Below, one piece after another: positions 47,701 through 59,077 of a stretch of DNA of 64,000 bases. This DNA comes from Diphasiastrum complanatum (lineage: Eukaryota; Streptophyta; Lycopodiopsida; Lycopodiales; Lycopodiaceae): NCBI GenBank assembly GCA_029204225.1, contig CM055097.1:74668860-74732859 (forward strand). The letters run 5' to 3'. The first letter of the stretch is position 1, and every line of letters starts with the position of its first letter. The notes below the pieces were generated by a model, which searched no databases, was not told where the DNA came from, and was given only the letters and a program-made list of their open reading frames with translations. A program made the position numbers and the translations under genes.

Positions 47701-48474
47701 TAAATTTATCAGATTTTTTTGACATTGTTGATTACACATATAATGACCTTGAAAGTGATAATTAATAAAATTGTTAATAATTTGAATGTCGGGAGATCGC
47801 AAGGCGGCGGATTAATAAATTCTGTTGAATCAGGTTGTTCTGATTCTAGTTCTTTAGAACAAACCTCTTCCACATTTGAAAAGTGATTAGCAGGAGGAGA
47901 ATCTTCAAAGGTAAATGCTGGAATCTTTATCTACGTCAAACAACATTATCACCCATCTTCGGATTACATGACCACCTCTTACTACGCCACGATCAACCAT
48001 TCTGAGAGATATAGAGGAATGAGCACAGTAAGTGGAAAGATGAACTATAATACCCCGTGGATTAATTGATGGATTTATAAAAGAAGAATCACTGATTCAG
48101 GATAATCCTAGAAGATTTGAATTCATGCGACCCTATATTTTTTTGACCCTTTGAATGTTGAGATTATAAAATCGATTCTCTTGTACTTTTATGTCCGAAG
48201 ACCAATATTGGGGAGAAAGATGAGAAAGGCAGAGAAAGCAATTTAGAGAAATTGGCTATTCAACATGAATTTTAGCCCAGTTGAATTCAATAAGACAGAA
48301 AGAGAAAGAATCTTTGAGAAAGTATACTCAAAAAGTCAAGAAATTAATTGGTCAATTGACTGCAGCATACCCAGTGGCCATGAAAATTGAATGGTTCTTA
48401 AGGGGATTACCCAAAGGAATAGATCGGAGGACCTACTGACAGTCTATAGCATGTCATAGCTACTATAGAGAATT
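47701..48474 (+). other. Decayed gag-like stretch
   Basis: No open frame of note. Patches such as WFLRGLPKGIDRRTY near 48392-48437 recall a gag helix (FL-GL), linking this stretch to the zinc-knuckle ORF that follows. Confidence 0.35.
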
Positions 48475-49440
48475 ATGAGACTTCTGGGATATTTAGAAGT
48501 CGAAGGTCATAGAAGGAACATCTATTCTTCAGATGACCAAGTATCAAACATTGAATCGGAAACCAGTTCATCATCAAGTTCTAGTTCAGATTCAGATAGC
48601 TCAAGTGAAGATGATTCTCCAAGGAAAACTTTAAAACGTCATAAAATACGTTCATGGACCAAAGAAGATCGATCGAAAACAACAAAACTTATATAAGAAG
48701 GAAGTATCAGAACTTGGAAAGAAATTCGATGATTTCAAAGTTCACATTCTTCAACCGAAGAATAGGAAAAAATCTACTAACACAGTAGGCAAATCGAATG
48801 TATGCTGGTGTACAAATTGTAATAAAGAAGGTCACCATCATTTTGAATGCAAAGGTAAAATGCAGGTTTCTTATGCTGAAAAACGTGATGAGGAAGAGAA
48901 TTTCTATAAGGAAGTTGTGTATTTGATGGAGGTAGATTCTGGTGAAAGTGTATATGAAGTACAAACTACTAATGTGAAAACTAATACTACACCAGCTTCT
49001 ACTTCATATAAACCTCCTGCAAGGAAGTTTATTCTAGTACAAAAACATGTGCCCAATCAACAGAAGAGTGGTGTTCAAAGAACAACTATACCTACATATT
49101 ATGATTGTGGAACACCTAGACATTATTCTAAGGACTGTCCTAAACCCAAGAAGCAGATTGGATACGTGCCTTTGTGCAAAAATTGTAAAGCAGAAGGACA
49201 TGTGACTTCAGAATGTCCTAAACCACCAGTCAAAAAGTTGCTGGTAAAATATGTAAAACCTAAAGCCACTGAAGATGATGAGGTTAAAGAAGAAGTGGTA
49301 CTGCAGGTTGAACTTTTTCAAGAAGAAAGAAATTGGCCGAGTGTTGGCCGAAATTTTGACACCAAAAATCGAGCTAAATTAGGGACTAATTTTGCTATGA
49401 TATGTAAATCGGCATGTAAAAGCTGCACAATTTCAATGTA
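48475..49440 (+). pseudogene. Gypsy gag C-terminus with three zinc knuckles
   Basis: A Ser/Asp-rich patch (SSSSSSSDSDSSSEDD) and basic region come first. CTNCNKEGHHHFEC near 48812 is a complete CCHC knuckle. After a frame change, 48860-49440 carries YYDCGTPRHYSKDC (first Cys replaced) and CKNCKAEGHVTSEC (complete). The acidic tail DDEVKEEVVLQVELFQEE follows. A TGTTGGCCGAAATTTTGACA at about 49343 resembles an LTR start, so the gag may be cut by an LTR. Nucleic-acid binding would be its role in a live element. Confidence 0.82.
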
Positions 49441-51535
49441 AAAATGGCTGAAAATCGCCAATAGTTAGGGGTCCCAGCCCGCCCGTAATGTGGCTAGAGA
49501 AGAAGTTATGGCCTTAGAATTGGCCTTTAAAATTTTTGACGGCCTTTAAAAAATAGGCCTATAAGTATAGTTTCGGCTACTATGCCAAAATCTTGCAATG
49601 TACTATGATTTTCAATACTAATACAAAAACCGAAGTACTGTGTTTTCAGGTTGTTGCTCAGTGGAAAGTGGGAAAAAAAGAGGACCAATGTCAAAGAAAA
49701 GGGAAAAGAAGAGCATGACTTCATGACCAAGGACCAAAGGCTAGAGAAATTAGCCATGGGGCCTAATATCCACATGGGGAAAAGCAAATGGATCTTAAAT
49801 GCCAAAGGGAGGTCAATATCAAAGTTGAGGCTTCATTAAGAGGCTTAAGAGGGAAAAAAATCAGGTGGCACTAGTTATAAGGCAAACTCTATTATCCACA
49901 TGCCAAAAAAGCCAAATCAAGTTTAATGCAAAAGCAAGGTTGAAGGCCCTTAATGGTGGATTTTTGTGATTCAAGCATTTAAAGACCCCATATGCCAAAT
50001 GCCAAAACACTAATAGGCATAAGGGATTCTTTTCTACCCACATGATGAAAGGTTAAATCAACATTCAATGCCATAGTTGCAGGGTTGAGAAAAGTGAAGA
50101 GATGAGCACAATGGCAAAATGAAGAAGATGAAGAAGAGGGATGGGCTCCAGGGTTATAAAATGGGGAGACGTTTTGCTGAAACATGGCCTTTTAGTTCTG
50201 TTATAAGGTTCAGGTTCAGGTTCTGCTGTGTACAATGAGGTTTAGACACCCTATTCCATTTCACTGTCTACTCCAGGTTGTGAGGATCCTAACGCTCCTG
50301 AGTATACTTTGAGACATGCTATGGCCATAATCTGTCACTATCATGCTACTCTCTGTTGATATGGTTGTGGTATTAAAGTCCCTTTGATCTTGAAAATGCC
50401 ATCCCTTGGTAGAATGTTGCATCTTCCTCTAGATTCTGAGAATGTTAGTCTCTGCTAACTGTTTCTGTTTTGGGTTAAGAGTGATGGTGCTTAACTCTCT
50501 TCTGTGGATTCATGGATACTGCATCTAGATTGTTTTGCTAGCTCTTGTGTATGCTGATATACTGAGAATCTCTGTTATTTTCAAGAAGATACTGAGAATG
50601 TTTTGAAGAACAGATAAAATATTGAGTTTTCTGAGGATTGTTTCTCCTATGCACTCTTGTTAAGTCAAAACCATGTGTAGTTCTTTACAAATGCCGCTTC
50701 CTCATCACTAAGCCATGATCTACCTCACTTCTCATCATTTGGAAAAAGTTTTATCATGTCATAACGAGAGGATAGCTTGATTGTTAAAATAGGAGCATAC
50801 TGGTTATTGAAATTTGCAGACCTCTCTTTCCCAGTTCTCAGAATGTGAGGAACCAATCACGAATCAAAATCATCTTCTCTTCTGAACCAACTTGAGGAAT
50901 GGAATCATCGTTCAATCAGTGATTTGCAGTTATGTCTTCTGCTATAAAGATGCACATAACAATGCCTTATTTCGAAAATCTACTCAGAATTTAATAGAAC
51001 TTTTAGATGGTTGAATCCCCTCTGGCACATTATTTACTCATCATTCTGCATTTTTGAAGAGATTCCACAAATCCAGAGTTCTAAGTCCTTACCCTGGTGA
51101 CCTCAGCTCCACAATGGCCGCCCTCATCTGGCTGTCTACGGATTGGTTTGCATAACTACTATTCAGATGTCCGTACCTATTTTCTGCCAGCGACTCACTA
51201 TAAGAGTGTGATAGCGAAAAGAAATTGGAATGCATTAGTTCAACGGCCCCAGACCTGCAGATCGCCTGTTCCAGCGCGGACCAGCAATGGAATGAGTGAA
51301 GTGCGCCCTCCTTGCAAGAAGGAGATGTTCTGGCCATGAACCCGCACCAGTATATTCCCAACAAGATGAAAGAAGTGACCTCTCTGCCTATACTATGCAG
51401 CGGCTTCTCTCTGTCAACGGGCCAGATGCAGATTATGGGCTCCTTGCCTTCTCTCTGTCAACGGGCCAATGAAACACTTGCTTTCATCCCACGGACCATT
51501 GGTGGTTTGAAAAGATACACAAATATGTTTATGTA
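49441..51535. other. Spacer, possible LTR/leader at the left edge
   Basis: No gene recognised. 49450-49650 has LTR-like composition ending in a TTTCAATACTAATACAAAAA stretch. The rest has only short motif-free frames. Confidence 0.35.
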
Positions 51536-51537
51536 GT

Positions 51538-51679
51538 AGGTAATGGCCATTACCATAAATAATCCTGGACCTGGCATCGAGTGGCGGATGCCACGGGCTG
51601 TCCGGGACCGGATTATTTGTGGTAATGGTCCGACCAATGGACCATTACCTCACGTAATTACCTTTGGCCTGATTTTTTT
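51538..51679. mobile_element. MITE-like foldback unit, copy 1 (left end truncated)
   Basis: Begins AGGTAATGGCCATTACC (itself palindromic) and ends GGACCATTACCTCACGTAATTACC, TTTGGCCTGATTTTTTT. The middle (GAGTGGCGG...CCACG) and both arms match copy 2 at 52269-52448. The right arm contains TAATGGTCC/GGACCATTA, a nested 9-bp hairpin. Confidence 0.7.
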
Positions 51680-51689
51680 ACCCTCGTGA

Positions 51690-51838
51690 TTTTTCTTTGC
51701 CCCTCCCCTCGGTGCTCTATCCTCTCTCCGTTCTCTCCTCTTTCCTCTATCTCACGCTCTGCTCTCTCTCTCTCTCTCTCTCTCCCTCCCTGCCTCCGTT
51801 GGCACGCTCTCTCTTGTTATCCTCCCTCCCTTCGCGCA

Positions 51839-51879
<41 letters not shown>

Positions 51880-51906
51880 TCTCGAAGCTCTCCTTTCTCA
51901 CGCTCT

Positions 51907-51963
<57 letters not shown>

Positions 51964-52195
51964 GCCTCCGTCGGCACGCTCTCTCCGCTCTCTCTCTATC
52001 CTCTCTTCTCTCCCAACTCTCTCTCTCTCCTCTATTCGCTCTCGCTCTCTCCCCTATCTCTCTCTTTATCCTCTATCCTCTCTCCTCTCTCCGCTCTCTC
52101 TCCCTGCCTCCGGACGCTCTCCTCTCTTTGCGCTCTCTCTGGCTCATCTCTCTCTGTCCACGGGCTGTTGCACCCAGGCAGGCCGTAGCACTCTC
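51690..52195. repeat. CT-rich low-complexity tract
   Basis: Long CT and CTC runs (for example 51845-51876 and 51909-51960) produce overlapping Ser-Leu frames of up to 187 codons on + and Arg-Glu frames on -, which are not genes. Confidence 0.95.
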
Positions 52196-52268
52196 TCACG
52201 CGATGTCACACTCAGGGAATATTATCAATCTAAAAATAAAAAAAGATGACCGGGCCTAAAAGGGCATT

Positions 52269-52448
52269 AAAATCAGGCCAACAACAATTACATAGGTAAT
52301 GGCCATTGGGAGGGCCATTACCATGAATAATCCGGGACCAAGCAACGAGTGGCGGAGGCCACGAGCTGTCCAGGGACCGAATTATTTGTGGTAATGGTCC
52401 GACCAATGGACCATTACCTCACGTAATTGTAGTTTGGCTAATTTTTTT
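52269..52448. mobile_element. MITE-like foldback unit, copy 2 (complete)
   Basis: About 180 bp with inverted arms of about 70 bp: left AAAATCAGGCCAA, CAATTAC, AGGTAATGG, CCATTACCATGAATAATCC; right reverse complement AAAAATTAGCCAA, CAATTAC, AGGTAATGG, CCATTACCACAAATAATTC. No ORF. The arms are imperfect, the unit is short and non-coding, and a second copy exists 600 bp away, all typical of a MITE. No clear target-site duplication was seen. Confidence 0.72.
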
Positions 52449-52567
52449 ACCTCTCTCTCATGCAGTGTCTCTCCCTCTCTGTCTCCGTCCCTCCTGCTGC
52501 GCTCTCTCCCTCTTTCTCTCCCCCTGCTGCCCTCTCTCCTCTCTCTCCCTCCCCCTCCTCCCTGCTA

Positions 52568-52626
<59 letters not shown>

Positions 52627-52645
52627 GCTCTCTCTTCCTCCCCCT

Positions 52646-52680
<35 letters not shown>

Positions 52681-52731
52681 GCGCTCTCTCTCTTCCATTC
52701 TCTCCCCCTCCCTCTCGTGCTTTCTCTCCTG

Positions 52732-52811
<80 letters not shown>
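52449..52811. repeat. CT-rich tract ending in (TA)n
   Basis: CT runs at 52569-52622, 52651-52676 and 52737-52768, then about 43 bp of TA (52769-52811). Gives spurious frames up to 252 codons. Confidence 0.95.
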
Positions 52812-52813
<2 letters not shown>

Positions 52814-53312
52814 CTCTCTCTCTCCCCACTCTCTCTTCTGTGTTCGTTGTATCTCTCTCATATCTATAAAAGCCTCAAAAAAACCAGGAAAAAAATATGG
52901 GCCCTATATTATGCAAAATCAAAATAGCCCAAAAATTAGCCCGTCAACCACATTTGTGGAAGAAACAAGGACCAAACCAATTGACGTCATAGCGAGCCCC
53001 TCACACCCCACTGAGCGCGACCTGGGAACTATACCTTTCGTAAATACCTACAGATTTTTTTCAAATGTATTTGAAAGTTGCCTTAAATGGCATGATTTCG
53101 TACTTTTGAAAAGTATGAGCAATAAATACCTTACAGAGGTACTACTTTTGCTATTTTCAAAAAGTCTGAGAAGCAGTATTACATTTTTGTAAAAATTTAG
53201 TTGCTATTTTTAGAAAGTTAGATGAAATCTGAATTTGCTATTTTCGGAAGTAAACTATTTAAAAATAGAAAAAAAAATTAAAAAAAAAAAAATCTGCTGG
53301 CATTTATGGAGG
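52812..53312. other. AT-rich spacer, no gene seen
   Basis: Only the tail of a low-complexity frame enters here. An A-rich run (53268-53292) precedes the GC hairpin. Confidence 0.4.
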
Positions 53313-53414
53313 GGAAGGCCCATGGGCGGGGGGGCCTTCCGCGTTGTGAGGCACCCTCGAGCTGCCGCCCTCGGGCGCCTCACAACGCGGAAGGCCCCCG
53401 CCCTGGGGCCTTCC
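53313..53414. repeat. Long GC-rich inverted repeat (hairpin)
   Basis: The left arm 53313-53352 (GGAAGGCCC...TTGTGAGGC) and right arm 53377-53414 (GCCTCACAACG...GGCCTTCC) are complementary over 38-40 bp with one mismatch and a 2-nt gap, around a 24-nt loop. It is embedded in AT-rich DNA with an A-run on the left. Confidence 0.88.
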
Positions 53415-54174
53415 TCCTTACTTTATAACTTGGGTCATTTTGTTTCAATGTATTGTAGTATATTTTACGAATGGTCAAGTGAGAATGCTTTCATCATAAT
53501 ATTTGGAGCTTGAATATGTAACAAATGCTTAATAAACCATCATGCGAATAAGAATCTGCTAGTGTTGAGTCAGTATGAGTTATCAACAATAAGTCATCTC
53601 TTGTTGCCTAAAGTAGCTTCGGAAAGATTGGTCTATTCAATATATGTAAACTTTTTCGATTATTAGTTATGTGGTAATGCCTTAAACACGAATGGTTATG
53701 CAATTATTTTGGGTTAGAAGTTGATTGTCAAGTATGGCTGCCTTAATGAAAGCGTTTTCTTATGAGATGTTTTGGTGATGTTGACCACCCTACCTATTGG
53801 AATATAGAGGGAGGGCTAATTGAGACCGAAAGAGGTGGAATATCCTCTTGGGCCTAGGAATTAATGCTAAATCATTTTTTTTCCTCATTTAGAACACGAT
53901 CCTTAGTGTGCCGTTGGAATATACGAGCACTATAGGACTCACGGGCCCCTGGAACCCGGGTCCACGCATTAGCACAAGCACATTAGCCCTCGGAAAACGA
54001 TTTGAAAAAAACTCGTAAAACAAAAAGGAAAAAAAGGGGAATCTTCACAGTTCCACTCAACAACACCAAACTTTCTTAGCCTGCACTCAAAAAACTGGAA
54101 GGCATTGAGAAAAAAAGGATAAAACCGTGAAATGATCACTAAATCACAACTTATGCGTGTGATAATGAATTCTG
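53415..54174. other. AT-rich spacer, no gene seen
   Basis: No frame with a recognisable motif and no repeat boundary. Confidence 0.4.
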
Positions 54175-55108
54175 ATGGGAGGAATGTTTATAAGGTCCCT
54201 TACTTGGAAGGGGCTCCACCAAGCGTGGTGTGTCGCTATTGCCAAGGCAATTCATCTTAACCGAAATTGCCCCAACACAATATGTCGATATTGTCAGAAA
54301 ACAGGCCATTTGGAGGACATATGTTGGACTAGAAGAGAAGCCTTAAACAATGGGAATCATATACCAGGACCAATTAACCATAGAATTTTCGAGCTTGGTA
54401 ATGAGGGTCCATCAAGGCAAGCACAGTTTTTACAAAAGGACCATAAATTTACTGCGGTTGAAAAAGGAAAGTTCAAGGTACGTGAGGACAATCACCAGTT
54501 AATCTTATCGAAATAGAATCCCTAGGAACATAAAAACCTAGAGAAGAAGTATTTATAGTCATCCGAAGTGGGTTGAAAACTCAACCAAAAGAAAAACAGC
54601 TAGAAAAATCTGAAGAGCCCAAAGAAATGATTGCACCATGACCAGTCACTTCGCCATCATTAGAAAAAGAGAAAGAAGATACACGCATAGAAAAAGAAGA
54701 AGGAGAAGTTTCAAAAATAGAAGAGAAGAAGATATCTCATCCATATAGTCGACAACCAGTGAGACCATCACTTGCACCACGAAATCTCAAACTGAAGCCA
54801 AAACTAAAGACTACGAGGAGAATGAAACATAAGAAAATGTGAATTGATGAACTACAGAAAGGGTTAGAAAATATGAAAATGAAAATGGAATTATGGCAAC
54901 CGCGGTTAGCTCTGAGGAAGAAGGTGAAACAGATGATAAGAATTTCAGCATCCAGAAACCCCTACCAACCTTTTGAAGAAATGATGGAGATTGGAGCAGT
55001 AGATAAATGTTGGCAGATTTCGAGGAATCTCCAAGATGTCGAGCCAAGCGTCTTATGGTTGATTCCCCTCATTGAGAATCTAAGGAGCGATTGGTTTATG
55101 GTTTCTTA
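54175..55108 (+). pseudogene. Gypsy gag remnant with two CCHC knuckles
   Basis: VCRYCQGN...HLNRNCPN (split by a frameshift near 54255) and CRYCQKTGHLEDIC near 54283 form a knuckle pair like that of the 33.6 kb gag. The following 54530-55100 is Lys/Glu-rich with stops; 54873-55108 is a short open frame (FEEMMEIGAVDKCWQISRNL) without a known domain. Confidence 0.65.
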
Positions 55109-56805
55109 ACTCTGGTTACAGGAAGTTTCTGCCCGTTACCAGGGGGTTAGGCAATCTTGATGGGTTCTTCTTAATAAATTGCCAGATTAGGCGGAAGATT
55201 CGGTTTCTGTTGTAGTATATTTAATCCAACCTGTCAGTGGATTACTCAGTTCACATTCACTCTAGAAGCACTCACAAAATCAAGAACTATGCAAGCCTAG
55301 AACGTCCATCCAAAGATAAGCATGGATTGCAGGTGAACTCCATTTAATTTTTACTTCTAACTATTGTAAAACGAATATAGCAATCATACTATCAAGCTTT
55401 TTCCATACATCAACTTTTAGTACTCTGGTTTTGCCGTCTTTCTCGTTGGAAAAAATCAAGATTCTCAGATTAAATCAATGGATCAACAAAAATGTAAGAC
55501 ACAAGAACAAGAAATATCTAACAAGCCACCAAAGTGCAAGGATCAAGAAATAACCATTTCTTGATTCTTGGGCTTCTCAAGAACATCAAGAACTGGACTG
55601 TTAGAGGATATGCAAGATCTACACCACAAAATCCAGCCTTTTAGTTTACTTGAAGCTTGTTTAAAATCAAGAACAAGAAAGCAAGAATCTAATCCACTCT
55701 ACTTCCACAAACATAATGAAAAAACAAGAAATCTATTCTAATTCCACAACTACATTAAGGAAGGAAAGCAAGATCATGAAAGCTTCACTCAAAAACTCAT
55801 GGAGGACCTTTCTTATTAAAACAAGAGCATTACAATCCAAAGTTCCCTCACAAGAGAGGGGGGCTCTTAAATAAGCCAAGAGGCTGCTCATGTGGCTAAG
55901 TGGCAATTCCACAAATTACAATTTACAAGTGGAATTAGCTCCTTCACTAGAGGTCACCATCGAAAGGTGGCTCACTCTATTTTATTTGAGAGGGGTCTAC
56001 CACATTAATTACAAATGCCTACACATACTAGCTCCTACATGGTCATTCCTTCTCTTGGAATTCACCATGAGGCTTACATGATTTTAAACTGTTATCCTAG
56101 CCAGTATTTTTCGGCTCTCATTCTCATCCTTCTCTTCCTCCTCAAGGACCTCCTCGGTCTAAGGTGAGAGATGCTCTGTAAAATACCTTGGATCGGCATC
56201 TTGCATTAGGGGAGATTAGAACTCAAGGTTCGAGATCCATATATGCCAGTCGAGCTTTTTGTCGACCAAAGTTCATGGAGGATAAGATAAACGAATTCTT
56301 AGGCAAACATCCCCACAAGTCCTCGCGAGGCGGCTGGCAGATATCTTTTTCCACCCAAAGCATCAAGGGCAATGAGCTGAAAGTTCTTCCAGCGCTGCAA
56401 CCACAACCAGAGTGGTGCCAACAACTCTTCGAGCGGGACCCTGCGGCCATCAGGGCATATGTGACGAGTCCACGACAATTGAGGGTTTGTGTAACACCAT
56501 AGATTCAATTGTGTTTCTTGTGGATGGTGTAGATTACAATCCCATCTTTTGCAAGTAGCTGATAGGAAGCAAGGGGCAAGGGCCACCCCAAAGATCAAAA
56601 GGCACCATTTGTAACCCATTTCCATGCTTAATAAAGAGGAAAAGACTTTACTAATTTGAGAGCTCAAGCATCTTCATTTGCTAATCAATCTTGCTTATGC
56701 TCTTGTTATGTTTTGCTTGTTGTTTCTAGTTTCCATGTTTTTGCTTTGTGCTAGTTAAGGTTTCTCCATAAGCAATGACATTGAGCATTTGAGCTAACCT
56801 CCATC

Positions 56806-56809
<4 letters not shown>
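55109..56809. other. Spacer, possible LTR material
   Basis: No gene recognised. 55790-56080 (CTTTCTTATTAAAACAAGAG, GGGCTCTTAAATAAGCCAAG) has the look of a reverse-oriented LTR. The forward frame 56188-56502 (104 codons) has no known motif. Confidence 0.3.

Positions 56810-56898
<89 letters not shown>
56810..56898. repeat. (TC)n microsatellite, 89 bp
   Basis: Uninterrupted TC run. Confidence 0.97.
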
Positions 56899-56901
<3 letters not shown>

Positions 56902-57049
56902 CTCTATTCACCATCTATCAAAATGAATGCGTGTGGTTAGAGTTAGGGGAAGTAGTGTTAAAGTGGAGTAGAGTTAGAAAAAAGAGTAGAATGCATCTAA
57001 ATATAGCAACTTGATATAGTTAGGTACCTATCTAGTGTTCTAACCCTCT

Positions 57050-57541
57050 TTGATAGGCGGAAGGGCTGCTCACCAATTGCACACCCTACATGTTCCTATC
57101 ATGGTGGAAGGACACTATAAGCACTCAACCGATATCATCAATTGGGGTCAAGCATTAGCCATAGTGGACTGTGTTGATTCCAACAGATGCCTCATAGAGA
57201 CCAACGAAGAACACACCTATATACTCTCGTCTTCTACTGATATTGAGACCCCCATCATTCCGTTGATGATGATAGATCCTATTCCCATATCCTAGTGTCC
57301 CGGACAAACTATTATTTCTGCAGCCCAAGTATTTGAAGACGGAATTCTTTCGGAGAATGGTGAGGAGATTAGTGACGAGCAAGTCCTCAATTATCTTGAT
57401 AATAAATGTTTCGCATCTCAATTGATCCCAAAGGAGATCAAGTCGCCAGCCCAATGGCTCATTGCAACTTACCTCCAAGTGTTGGCTGATTCTAACGAAT
57501 CCCCAAGATACTCGGGCAGAGCAGTTAAGAGCACCTCTCAT
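57050..57541 (+). pseudogene. Gypsy element G3: protease-RT linker fragment
   Basis: EGHYKHSTDIINWGQALAIV matches HYDS..DIV.W..ALATID of G1 and G2, and after a stop (57295) and shift EISDEQVLNYLDNKCF matches DEQVLQHMDPDRYG. A third copy of the same lineage marker, more diverged. Protease and RT are not seen next to it. Confidence 0.72.
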
Positions 57542-57734
57542 CTTAGACCGAGGAGGTCTCTGAGAAGACGAGACTAATGAAAATTGAGAGCCGAGAAATA
57601 CTAGCTAGGAAAGACAAGTAAGAACTGTGTAAGCCTCATGGTGAATCTCGGAAGATGGAATGGCCATGTAGGAACTAGTATTTCTAAGCAAATGCAATAA
57701 ATGCAAGTAGCCTGTAGTATGATGAATGAATGCC
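57542..57734. other. Short junction, no gene seen
   Basis: Separates the forward Gypsy fragment from the reverse Copia remnant. Confidence 0.4.
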
Positions 57735-59077
57735 ATATTCTACAAGGTATCCAGTCTCGACTTTCTCATCAAGCTTTTTGCGGATCTTGTCTGGAATGTG
57801 TCCATATGCTACACATATGAAGATTCGAACATGAGCCAGATTCGGCTTGTTTCTCCACCATACCTCATGTGGGGTAGTATGATTGATTTTCTCGTCCTAT
57901 TTTGCAGGTAGGCGACTGTAGCTATAGCTACTGCTTCAGCCCATAGTGATATTGATGCCTTTGAATAGGCCATCATGCATCTTGCTACTTCCATGAGAGT
58001 TCTGTTCTTCCTCTCAGCTACACCATTATGTTGTGGTGTGTAGGCTACAGTCCTCCTGTGACGGATGTCTCTATTGTTGCAAAAATCAGCAAATCGGTTG
58101 GAGATGTTATATTCTCCTTCTCTGTCGGTTTTGATCTACTACTCTCTTCTCTGTCCACTTCTTAGCCCAGTTTACGTACTCTGTAACCTTGTCAAGAGCT
58201 TCAGACTTGTTGTGGATGAAGTAGACGACATCAAACTTATTGAAATCATCGATGAGGGTGATGTAAAATCTCGATCCTCCTACAGATAACACATCGCAAG
58301 GTCCACAGATGTCAGAATGTATCAATTCCAAGAGTTCTATCACTCTGAAAGAATCCCTGGTGAAGGGTGTATTCTTGCCTTTGTTGCATGCAACACATGA
58401 TGTTAGATTTGCATCTTTGATGCTTACTCTTGTGAAGGCACATGATGGCTTGCTTTGTATAGCGCCATTGGGTTCATGTGTCATGGTCTCCTATGCCATA
58501 GAACGTCCATCGACTCATGGACTTGATGAGCTGGCTCTATCAGTAGGCATACCTTCAGGTGATACAAGTTGCCTTTACGTCTTCCTTGAGTGATGAGTGT
58601 ATTGGTGCTAGCATAAACTACGTTGCATGCTTCATTGGTGAATACCACCCGCATGTCTGCATCTGCTATCCTTGCAACTGATTGTAGATCCTTCTGCAAT
58701 GTAGACACATACAAGACATCATCAATTCTTCTGTCTCTTCCATTAGTGTTGAGCCACAACACTCCAGTTCCATTCACTTCGTTTCTTGATCCATCTCCCA
58801 GGATTATATACCTGGAGGAATCAGTCTGTCGAAAGTCAGCTATAATCTACCTTGTCGTCACAAAATGTAACGTAGCTCTTGAGTCAAGAATGACTTCTTG
58901 AACATCGGTTGTCGATGTAACACAAACATCTAGACACAGATAAGCAGTTGAGTTTCTGTTAGCTCTCTCTTCGACCATCTTCGAGAATTTTCTGTCTTCT
59001 GTCTTGTGAATTTTGATGGCAATCCATGGCTGCATGACCCTTATTGTGAAATGTATACACTCAATCTTTGGATTCAA
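57735..59077 (-). pseudogene. Ty1/Copia protease-integrase remnant
   Basis: Reverse strand, in normal order: VILDSRATLHFV (59077-58847; the protease DSGA reads DSRA), LWLNTNGRDRRIDDVLYVST and GRRKGNLYHLKV (58777-58481), SCVACNKGKNTPF, then integrase IELLELIHSDICGPCDVLS and SRFYITLIDDFNKFDVVYF (58484-58107), NRTRKSI and the following HVPD/LRKKLD-type block (57994-57735). The first integrase Asp (HSDICGP) and IDDF are kept. Stops and shifts at each frame change, and RT/RNase H are missing. A third Copia family. Confidence 0.9.

Noticed and set aside
51686-53192. Long Ser-Leu and Arg-Glu ORFs (up to 252 codons)
   Set aside because: They are translations of CT/GA and TA microsatellites in several frames and have no domain.
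56188-56502. 104-codon forward ORF as a gag piece
   Set aside because: Its position between Gypsy remnants is suggestive, but no zinc knuckle or gag helix motif is visible.
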